In this document: positions 9,723 through 17,405 of the stretch, piece by piece
How the letters are laid out: the number at the start of each line of letters is the position of its first letter
Position numbering within the stretch: the first letter of the stretch is position 1
NCBI RefSeq assembly: GCF_000245015.1
Contig: NZ_JH600070.1
Coordinates: 3,678,684-3,742,683 of the forward strand
From: Beggiatoa alba B18LD
GTDB taxonomy: Bacteria > Pseudomonadota > Gammaproteobacteria > Beggiatoales > Beggiatoaceae
DNA: 64,000 bases
Direction: 5' to 3'
The notes under the pieces: generated by a model
What the model saw: only the letters and a program-made list of their open reading frames with translations
What the model was told of the DNA's origin: nothing
Databases searched by the model: none
Translations under genes and position numbers: made by a program

Positions 9723-10105
9723 AATATTTAAACCTTTAACATATACAAAAGTGAATGGGAGATAACATAGTGATAAAGGGCAAATTTCCCTTGATTAATG
9801 GCTAGCAATCTCATCGTTGTCATGATTGAGCCTCGCGATAGTTTAGTTATTTAACCTTCCCAATTCTTTTTAACTTCTTCAAGAATATATGTAATGAAAA
9901 GCAAGACAACTGTCACCTATACAGTGGACAAATGGTGAAAACATCCTGATTAGTGGTGACATTCTTCTAATTTAAAGCGGATGGATTAAAAACAATAAAA
10001 ATATATAGTTAGTAATCAAAAAACAAAAGACCTTAAGGTCTTAGACAGACATTAAGGTCTTTATCAAAAAATTGGTAGTCTTTAAAATAAAAAAATTCAC
10101 AACCA
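9723..10105. other. Intergenic region upstream of the pilus operon
   Basis: About 380 bases with no credible gene. It holds a dyad TGTCACC (9911-9917) / GGTGACA (9955-9961), a short palindrome AAGGG...CCCTT near 9776-9792, and the terminator of the converging CRISPR operon at its right end. No convincing sigma-54 or sigma-70 promoter for the pilus operon could be fixed by eye. Confidence 0.45.
10026..10062 (-). terminator. Terminator of the type III CRISPR interference operon
   Basis: Arms AAAGACCTTAA (10026-10036) and TTAAGGTCTTT (10052-10062) with a 15-base loop. On the minus strand the second arm continues into TTTTGTTTTTT. It lies 44 bases past the last RAMP gene. Confidence 0.75.
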
Positions 10106-11545
10106 CTACAGTTTTATAGCGTTAATCCATTGTTCTATATCATTACGTTGAAAAATTCTTACTAATTCATGAATATGTTTAATTTCTTCACCATTCATTT
10201 TAAATACCACTTCAAAATTACCAAAGCCCCGACTTTTTCCCCAACCTAGCGTTAATTCACCTTCTAACAAATCCCGCGCAACCAATAATAAAAGCCCTTT
10301 TCCAGCATTCGAAATCGAAAATTCATCTTCTAACGAATCCCGCGCAACCAATAATAAAGGCCCTTTTTCAGCATTCGAAATCGAATCGTGCTTACTCAAA
10401 TGATGAATCGCAACAGAACCAGTTAAACCCTTACACTGAACCGCTTCAACCGTATAAAGCGCACCATCAGCAACTCCACCCGTAAACCTATCAACCGCGT
10501 TAAAAATTTGCTTTTCTGAAACATCATTTCCTTCAGAAATCAAATCACTAAAAAATAACACACCACGATGATTTGTATCACCAAACAAAGACGTTAAACA
10601 GTTTTCAACTTTTTCTTCACCTATCGTCAATAAAATTTTTCTGACTCGCCCACGCACCCAACCTCGCAAAGCCGTTGCAGGAATAAAAGCCCGCCCATCA
10701 GATAAACGGCTAAAAGCTAAATCTGGCTCATCATCCTCTTTTTCTTCTTTTTTAATGACAAAAGCAGGGTCATTCAACAAAAATTTAGTTTTAGGTACTA
10801 AAGTAATTTCAACTATATACCCTTGCTTTTTCAATATATCTAATTCAGCGGTAGGATACTGCCAATCTTTATAAGATTTATTTAATTCATGAGGTTGACC
10901 ATCTTTTAACCACTGAGCTAATGCGTCAGTTGTTAAATAACGCACCTTCAAATTTTCCAACTTAACTAATCCAAATCCTTTACTTCTGCCCGCGCCAACA
11001 GTTGCAAACTGCTTACCATCCCAACAAGCGAATAATAAACCACAAAACTGCTTAATATTTTCTTCAGTCACTTCTTTATTAAGCGATTCCAGACTCATTT
11101 CCAGTTTAAAAACAGCTCCCTCAGGCACGATTTCCAAGCTGAATAAATGATGTTCTTCCGCCACGCCTAAAATAGGATTTATACTAATTGATGTTCTTAA
11201 AATCGTACCTTGTTCTAAAGTATTAACCTTATCTTTAAAACTTGGTAAAGATTCTAAAGTCGCATCAAAAACACGCAAAATCCCTTCTTCTTTAGAATCA
11301 TCGAAATGACTGTTTCCAAAAAAACATTGACGTACTTTATTTTCATTTTCATTTTTAAAAAAATACGGTACTGCACTCGCCAAAACCCCACGCAAACTTG
11401 ATGCGGGTAAATACGGTTTTTTATTAAAATCTAAATACAATGTACTATAACTTTCTTTACCCTGCTCTTTTTCTACCCCACTCCCCACATGCAAAGCACT
11501 CAATGTTTTTAACTCAGCAGAAATCAAAACACGGCAGAAACTCAT
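10106..11545 (-). CDS. Two-domain RAMP (Cas7-like) type III CRISPR protein
   Basis: About 479 residues. The start at 11545 is secure: its ATG overlaps the previous stop as ATGA and is preceded by GGAGGAG; the longer reading frame is an artefact. Two RAMP (RRM-fold) units are visible. The first begins VLISAELKTLSALHVGSG with LPASSLRGVLA; the second begins near PKTKFLLNDPAF with IPATALRGWVRGRVR. Each ends in a glycine-rich loop (AGRSKGFGLV; WGKSRGFGNF). This is a fusion of two Cas7-type backbone subunits, as seen in III-D variants (Cas7-2x), and is expected to bind crRNA. A 22-residue segment in the second unit is tandemly duplicated. It is the last gene of the minus-strand operon. Confidence 0.8.
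   Translation of the reverse strand: MSFCRVLISAELKTLSALHVGSGVEKEQGKESYSTLYLDFNKKPYLPASSLRGVLASAVPYFFKNENENKVRQCFFGNSHFDDSKEEGILRVFDATLESLPSFKDKVNTLEQGTILRTSISINPILGVAEEHHLFSLEIVPEGAVFKLEMSLESLNKEVTEENIKQFCGLLFACWDGKQFATVGAGRSKGFGLVKLENLKVRYLTTDALAQWLKDGQPHELNKSYKDWQYPTAELDILKKQGYIVEITLVPKTKFLLNDPAFVIKKEEKEDDEPDLAFSRLSDGRAFIPATALRGWVRGRVRKILLTIGEEKVENCLTSLFGDTNHRGVLFFSDLISEGNDVSEKQIFNAVDRFTGGVADGALYTVEAVQCKGLTGSVAIHHLSKHDSISNAEKGPLLLVARDSLEDEFSISNAGKGLLLLVARDLLEGELTLGWGKSRGFGNFEVVFKMNGEEIKHIHELVRIFQRNDIEQWINAIKL
10254..10385 (-). repeat. 66-bp in-frame tandem duplication inside the RAMP gene
   Basis: Two adjacent 66-bp units (10254-10319 and 10320-10385) differ at only a few bases. They encode two copies of about SISNAxKGxLLLVARDxLE. 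Because 66 is a multiple of 3 the reading frame survives. Confidence 0.9.
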
Positions 11546-13311
11546 GCTAACTCCTCCCAATCCTTGTCTAAACCACCAAGCCCTTGCCACTGCGGATTAA
11601 TCACAATTTCCCCATACCCATTATTCGCAATATACGGATTCTCATTCCATGCTGACCCGCCCAATGTTTCTGAATGTTGTGGTAATCCTGTTTTAATCCA
11701 TTTTTTTAAAATTTCCAGCGTTTTCTCAAAATTCACAATATCAAATACAAATATGCTACCCGCACAAGTTAATACTTGAGGATTATAAGGATGTTTCGAC
11801 CAAAATCGCTTTTGCAAATATCCGCCACCGACTAAGGTTTGCCGAGCATAAAAATGAGATAAACGGAAAGCCCCCGCCTCGTTTGCCAAATTTTCCCATG
11901 TTTTAGCATATTGCTGATGTAATGCATCCCCGCCATTTGTCGCAGGAATATCATACGGATTTGGCAATAACAACGCAGGTGTTTGTAACATCAATACAAA
12001 CTGTGCATTATTCTGCTTAGGCAATTCATTTTCTACTAAAAATTTAAATGGCTCTTGATAGACAGTAACTGTTGCTGTTGCTTTAGTCTTACCTAAACCC
12101 ACTAACTCCACAGAAAAAATGTTAGCTAGCTCAGACAATACCGCTTTACGTTCAACTTCAGGAATTGCTTCACAATCAATATTTGCTAACCACACATAAT
12201 CCTGTGGATGAATCACTTCCATTGAAAATAGACTCTCATCCTTTGCCCTATTAGTCCCTTCTTCAATCGCCGTGCGTATATTGACTGACCGCTCAAGGTC
12301 TAATTGACCACACAATTTACTGGCATTTCCCCAAGTTTCCCCTTTCCAATCCACAGAAAAGGCAGGCGCACAGTTTTTAATTAATCCCGCTGTCTTTTTT
12401 AAACTCACGTCATATAGTTTTTTATCTGCCTCAACAAAACTATACGGAATCGCCATTGAACGCTTTTTTTCTTTTTCATTGGATTCTTCACAAGCAAAAG
12501 CATGGGAAATTTTAATAAAACTAATAGATTTCTTTAACTCATCATGCTGATGACATTGTCGCATTAATGCGCCTAAAATAGCTGCACCAGATACAACCGT
12601 TTCCGCAGCAAAATGATTATTACCATGATGATGTTTTGCAAAACAAAAAGGACGGTCAAATTTTAAAGCAATGCCAAAAACGGCATTTTTTGGAATATTT
12701 GCCTTTTTAAGTTCAGGTAAAGGAATTTCTTTTACTGCCACTGACTCAATTCGCCCAAATCCCACACCACGCATTGCACCGATTGCAGAAATATATGCCA
12801 ATCCTTTATTTAACCAACGTAATAAACGTTCTTTCTCTTCTTTGTCTTTTAAAAATGCGCGAATATTACCTTTAAAAGATACTACCTGTCCTGTTATAAA
12901 AGGCGTTTCAATGACTTGTAATGCGCCTTCCTCTACTGTTCCTTCTTCACTAATCTTAATACGATGCCGTACTGATTTTTCTGAATTTTCTACTGTTTGC
13001 GCCTGCCAATAATAACTAAAGAACAAATTCGCCCGTTGTGGCTCATTACTACTATTTTCATCCGTATCTTCATCAAATTCAGATTTAGCCCCTAACCACG
13101 TTTTAATATCTATATTTGCTTGTGGATAAATCCTATTAAAAAATTCCCATGTTTGCCGTAAATTTCCACGCACGGACGACCCCAATAAGCAAGGCTTACC
13201 TTCATTGTCACGCAATGTAATCGTGTCAAGCCCATGCGCTCGCCCACCAGTTGCTTGTGTCAAAACAGGCGCATGAATATTCAATGTCACTTCAAATAGA
13301 TAATGTTCCAT
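11542..13311 (-). CDS. RAMP-superfamily type III CRISPR protein, Csx10/Cas5-like C-terminus
   Basis: 589 residues. The N-terminal unit starts LFEVTLNIHAPVLTQATGG with GSSVRGNLRQTWEFF and a glycine-rich loop AMRGVGFGRIESV. A second unit starts FGIALKFDRPFCFAKHHHG. The C-terminal third has RLSHFYARQTLVGGGYLQKRFW followed by TCAGSIFVFDI, resembling the R...GG...AGSVF pattern of Csx10/Cmr3-type Cas5 proteins. It probably combines Cas7- and Cas5-like parts and caps the crRNA 5' handle; that role is inference. It overlaps the next RAMP gene by 4 bases and follows the Cas10-like gene by 63 bases. No strong ribosome site is seen. Confidence 0.75.
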   Translation of the reverse strand: MEHYLFEVTLNIHAPVLTQATGGRAHGLDTITLRDNEGKPCLLGSSVRGNLRQTWEFFNRIYPQANIDIKTWLGAKSEFDEDTDENSSNEPQRANLFFSYYWQAQTVENSEKSVRHRIKISEEGTVEEGALQVIETPFITGQVVSFKGNIRAFLKDKEEKERLLRWLNKGLAYISAIGAMRGVGFGRIESVAVKEIPLPELKKANIPKNAVFGIALKFDRPFCFAKHHHGNNHFAAETVVSGAAILGALMRQCHQHDELKKSISFIKISHAFACEESNEKEKKRSMAIPYSFVEADKKLYDVSLKKTAGLIKNCAPAFSVDWKGETWGNASKLCGQLDLERSVNIRTAIEEGTNRAKDESLFSMEVIHPQDYVWLANIDCEAIPEVERKAVLSELANIFSVELVGLGKTKATATVTVYQEPFKFLVENELPKQNNAQFVLMLQTPALLLPNPYDIPATNGGDALHQQYAKTWENLANEAGAFRLSHFYARQTLVGGGYLQKRFWSKHPYNPQVLTCAGSIFVFDIVNFEKTLEILKKWIKTGLPQHSETLGGSAWNENPYIANNGYGEIVINPQWQGLGGLDKDWEELA

Positions 13312-13374
13312 AAAAACGGCTTTTGCGGGAGAAAAGTTAGAAGGGAAATAAAAGCTAAAAAAGCTGTTTACGCT

Positions 13375-14826
13375 TTATTTACTATTTGTATCTGAATAAC
13401 AAATATAATCCCATAACTCAACTAAATGTATCCATTGCCATTCTTTAGATTGATTAGGAAAGGCTTCATCAAGATATGGGTCTATCTGGTCACTAATTTT
13501 TTTCCCATCCTCATCTTTTTCATCACCTAATACTGTCGTTAAGCGGTTTCGTTGTTCCTCAAACCTACTTTTATCACCATTGATAGCGTGCACAATTTGA
13601 TAGGCTTGCGACTTAGGAATGTGCACAAGGTAAGCCAAACTGTCAAAACCTTCTTTAGTAAAAGGTCTTAAAGGCAGGTGGGAAGCAGATAAGGAAGGAT
13701 GAATTTTCTTACGCAAAGAAGAAGGGGATTCTGATGGATAATCAATGGACTCTAATACCATATAATCAAAAAAATTATCTTTTCTATAAGAACCATCCTT
13801 GTCCTTATTTTTAACCTCATCCGCCAACTCTTGCGCAAATTGACGAATACGCCGAATAGGCGTTTTAGCTCGACAAAAAACTAAGCCACCCGCGTGGGTT
13901 AATCGCTCATTTTCAAATTTCCAATCTTGGCTAAACGCATAAAAAGCCATCAATAACTGCAAACCACGCCATGCAGGGACAACAAATAACATTTCGTCGC
14001 CCCCCCATAACAAGGTTTCTAAACGAACTTTGTTATAATTCAAAAAATGAGGGTCTTTTACAATGGTCTCAAGCAAGTTTTTTAGAAAGTTCTTACGTTT
14101 ACCCTGAACATCATGGTCAAATTTAACTTGAGATTCTTTATTTTTACAATGATTTGTTTGAATTTTACTAAAACTATTACCATCTAAATATAAAACAGCG
14201 ATTTTATCCGCTAATTTTGCATAACTATTATCTTTTTCTGATAACTCATGCAAATCATCGGTAAACTCATAATTTAACCCTGTTTCATCTTTATAAAAAC
14301 CTTTCTTTTGCTCACGTCCATACTTTAAACGTACACTCACAGAGCTAGAAACAGCTTTTTTTTCTTCTCCGATTCTCTCTTTTTCAACAATTGCAGGAGT
14401 TAAGTTAGTTAACTCACAAACTAAAGTATCTGCTTTATCATTTTTCTCAGGAATAACTAACGAAAATTGTTGCATCTGTCTAAAGCGATTACGTGCAATT
14501 AATGCCTCTTTATCTCGAATAAATTCGCTAGTTTCAGCTTGTATATCGACAACAAAATTAAAATGCTTAAATTTATCATTTTCATTAAGAGCCTTTACAA
14601 CATTATCAGCAGTTTCCTGTGCTTTTTCTGGTGTATTTGCCTCGAAAGCAAATAAGCCAATAGAAGCCCCAACAGAAATGATGTTTTTATCATTAAATTG
14701 TTTTGAAACTTCTTTTGCCGCATCGCGTAATAAAAAACTTGCTCCACGAATAACACTAATTTGATTAGTATCATCAAGAACAGCACTTAAATTAACACCT
14801 TCCATCCGTAAATAATAAGTAGGCAT
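13375..14826 (-). CDS. cas10: Short Cas10-like protein with GGDE palm motif, no HD domain
   Basis: About 483 residues, far shorter than typical Cas10 (700-1,000). The N-terminus YYLRMEGVNLSAVLDD and later IRGASFLLRDA resemble the first palm domain of Cas10/Cmr2-type proteins. The second palm carries VLYLDGNSFSKIQ and LLWGGDEMLFVVP (GGDE at about residues 275-278), then HAGGLVFCRAKTPIRRIRQ. GGDD/GGDE palms in Cas10 make cyclic oligoadenylates or SAM-AMP in known systems; here this is inference. No HD nuclease motif is present. The ATG at 14826 has GGGA upstream and fits the family start; an ATG at 14850 overlapping the previous stop (ATGA) is the alternative. It is the second gene of the operon. 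Confidence 0.8.
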   Translation of the reverse strand: MPTYYLRMEGVNLSAVLDDTNQISVIRGASFLLRDAAKEVSKQFNDKNIISVGASIGLFAFEANTPEKAQETADNVVKALNENDKFKHFNFVVDIQAETSEFIRDKEALIARNRFRQMQQFSLVIPEKNDKADTLVCELTNLTPAIVEKERIGEEKKAVSSSVSVRLKYGREQKKGFYKDETGLNYEFTDDLHELSEKDNSYAKLADKIAVLYLDGNSFSKIQTNHCKNKESQVKFDHDVQGKRKNFLKNLLETIVKDPHFLNYNKVRLETLLWGGDEMLFVVPAWRGLQLLMAFYAFSQDWKFENERLTHAGGLVFCRAKTPIRRIRQFAQELADEVKNKDKDGSYRKDNFFDYMVLESIDYPSESPSSLRKKIHPSLSASHLPLRPFTKEGFDSLAYLVHIPKSQAYQIVHAINGDKSRFEEQRNRLTTVLGDEKDEDGKKISDQIDPYLDEAFPNQSKEWQWIHLVELWDYICYSDTNSK

Positions 14827-14846
14827 GGTTTTTCCCGTATCAATTA

Positions 14847-17330
14847 TCATTTTTTAGAACCAAACTCACGTTTTAACCAAATAACTAACCAAACAACGGC
14901 AATAAATGATAAAGATAGTCCCAAAGTATCTTTGAACGCTTTAAGCCAATTTAGGATGAATATATCGCTACCATCAACCGTAAATAGCGTGACAAATAAA
15001 GTCACTAGTGCAAACCAAAAAGCAGCTTTATTGAAATTCTTTGTTTGCAAAGTAACCGCATACTCATCCGCCCGCTCCATTTCATCCTTAATCAAGGCAT
15101 ATTCTTTTTCTAAACCCAAATTTTTAGTTTGTAATTCAAAAACTTCTATTCCCTGTGTTTGATTAGTAACTTCTCGAAACCAATAATTATTGGTAAATAA
15201 AATGAATTTTTTGCGCAACTCTCTAAAATTCTCAGTTTTATTTTGTGTAGATAAGGCTTCTGTTGCATGACTGATTCGGCGGTTATAATGGCGTAACGTC
15301 ATTTGATAAAACAAAGAAACTAATAACATACGTCCGTAGATAAAAGGCACATGTGACGGCGCGATAACATGGCTAAAAAAACCACCAAATCCCATATATG
15401 CGTTAGCATAACTACAGCAGCCTGAATATGTACCATTTTCTTCCCAACGGGATAAAGTATGTTGTTTTAAAAGGTTTTTTGTAAACTCAGAATCATAAGC
15501 ATATTCTTGGCAATCAGAAAATACTAAGTTCTTATGGTCAACATACAAAGCTAGGCTAAATAAGCGTTTTACTTCATCTTTTGCAAATTGAGTTTTAGGC
15601 AGTGTGCCACTCAGCCCATACGCAACAGAAACAAACATACGGTCATCAGGTAAAGGTAAAGAAATGAGACGTTTTTCAATGGAGGTAGATGCAAAAAAAT
15701 ATTTTAATAAATGCATAATAATGCCAGATAACTGGCTAGTTGTTTTAGATATTTCTTCATTTTTTGTTAAAAATGATGTGGATTTTTCTGCATCACCTTC
15801 TTTCCAAGTTAATTCTAAATTGGGGAGTTTTCCCTCTTTCACCTGTTCATAAAAACTGGCATAAATCAAACGTGCCTGATTTGTAAAATGTAGCCAATTT
15901 TGCAACTGTAACGATTTTATTTTATTGAATTCTTCAGGACTGCTAAAAAACAAATCATGCCACCATGAATCATTATCTTGCACTAAACTGCTCTTACTAC
16001 CTAACTTTTCATCTGATTCTACAGATATAGTAAGAACATATAAACCATTAAAATAAGTGAATAAAGAGACATCTTTAACTTGAGTAGTAATTTTACTTTT
16101 CTCTGTATTCAAGATAAGTTTTAGTTTTAAATCATTGATACGTTTTAATCTATCTTGTTTGATAGGCTCTTCGGCTTTTGTCGGTTCATTTTTAATATCA
16201 AAAATCAGGTTTCTGATATGTGGTAAGAAATATAGATAAGCCTGACGCTCTTTTGAAATTGGTGCATCTTCTTTTGCTTCCTCTAAACTAACAGGCTTAT
16301 CAATATCAATTTGATAAGATTCGACATATTCTGGCTTTATAGCATATAAATTTAGTAATTTATTTGCTTCTAGTTCTTCCTCAGAAAACAAATCCAACGG
16401 TAAATAAAAAGTGCATCCATAATGACGCAATGGGCGACCATAATGTAAGCAAATATCTAATAATTGAGAGACTAACTCATTAATATTAGCCAGCTTGTGA
16501 CGAGGTATTGCTCCAAAAAAACAACCTAATTCCCCACCGCCTTGCCAAGTGATAAAGTCTTTTTCCCATTTTCCTTGAGTACGTAATTGTTCTAATGCGC
16601 TTTTATATTTAGCAGAACCCGCAAATTCAATTTGAGAAATATTTTTAGGGTTATTATCATCACAATAAATCACCATAACATTTTTTAAAGAGATAACTTT
16701 TTTATATTCCAGTGATTCGTTATATTTCTTTTCTGTTGGAAACTGTGCAGCTTCTAACATAACGCTAGAAAACTTTTCAGGAGCTAGCACTAAACGGACA
16801 TTTTCTAAATCACGCACATTTTTCTCAAGATACTCAAACGCTTCACTCATCAGTTTTGATTTATCTTGTAACTCCCATTCTTTACGCCGTAAACAATAAG
16901 CCTCTCCCCAAGGCACTTGTGCTTGAGATAAACCCATTAAAAAATCACGGTCATTAATCGCAATTTTAATCTGTTCTTCTGTTAGTTTATAATCAATGAG
17001 TTGAGCGAATTGCTCTAGGGAAGAGAGGGAAGAAACGAGCTGAGTTTGGTCATCATATAAATGATGGTCAATAATGTGAAGTGTTTTACCGAGTTGTTCT
17101 AACTGTTTAATATAAATTTGCCCTTCTGATTTATCAGGCATTTCAACAATTAAGACATGTGGGCGTAATTGGGTTAAATCAATCTGTTTAAGAGCATTTT
17201 CTAATGTTAAACCCCAGCTCCCTTCAATTTTATAGAAATTTAGCCCTTTTTCTTTTGCAATCTCTAAAATAGTTTTACTTTCTAAATCATTACAAGGACA
17301 CAATAGAGTAATTGCAGTTAGGTCTAACAT
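14847..17330 (-). CDS. DHH-motif protein with two C-terminal membrane helices
   Basis: 827 residues, not matched to a named family. The N-terminal ~150 residues look like a DHH-phosphoesterase fold: IVEMPD (61-66), then LHIIDHHLYD with DHH at 88-90, then NDRDFLMG. The first metal motif expected in DHH enzymes (HxDxDG-like) is replaced by CPCNDLESKT, so activity is uncertain. The middle has no recognisable motif. The C-terminus has a coiled-coil-like stretch (LGLEKEYALIKDEMERADEY) and two hydrophobic helices at about 769-785 and 804-819. First gene of the Cas10/RAMP operon; AGGA lies 8 bases before its ATG. A nucleotide-signal phosphodiesterase or membrane effector is a reasonable guess only. 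Confidence 0.6.
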   Translation of the reverse strand: MLDLTAITLLCPCNDLESKTILEIAKEKGLNFYKIEGSWGLTLENALKQIDLTQLRPHVLIVEMPDKSEGQIYIKQLEQLGKTLHIIDHHLYDDQTQLVSSLSSLEQFAQLIDYKLTEEQIKIAINDRDFLMGLSQAQVPWGEAYCLRRKEWELQDKSKLMSEAFEYLEKNVRDLENVRLVLAPEKFSSVMLEAAQFPTEKKYNESLEYKKVISLKNVMVIYCDDNNPKNISQIEFAGSAKYKSALEQLRTQGKWEKDFITWQGGGELGCFFGAIPRHKLANINELVSQLLDICLHYGRPLRHYGCTFYLPLDLFSEEELEANKLLNLYAIKPEYVESYQIDIDKPVSLEEAKEDAPISKERQAYLYFLPHIRNLIFDIKNEPTKAEEPIKQDRLKRINDLKLKLILNTEKSKITTQVKDVSLFTYFNGLYVLTISVESDEKLGSKSSLVQDNDSWWHDLFFSSPEEFNKIKSLQLQNWLHFTNQARLIYASFYEQVKEGKLPNLELTWKEGDAEKSTSFLTKNEEISKTTSQLSGIIMHLLKYFFASTSIEKRLISLPLPDDRMFVSVAYGLSGTLPKTQFAKDEVKRLFSLALYVDHKNLVFSDCQEYAYDSEFTKNLLKQHTLSRWEENGTYSGCCSYANAYMGFGGFFSHVIAPSHVPFIYGRMLLVSLFYQMTLRHYNRRISHATEALSTQNKTENFRELRKKFILFTNNYWFREVTNQTQGIEVFELQTKNLGLEKEYALIKDEMERADEYAVTLQTKNFNKAAFWFALVTLFVTLFTVDGSDIFILNWLKAFKDTLGLSLSFIAVVWLVIWLKREFGSKK

Positions 17331-17405
17331 AAAAAATTCCTATAGTCAGAATGCATAATTCATTGTTATGATATTAATATCTTAAATGCCTTTATGGAGT
17401 TAATC

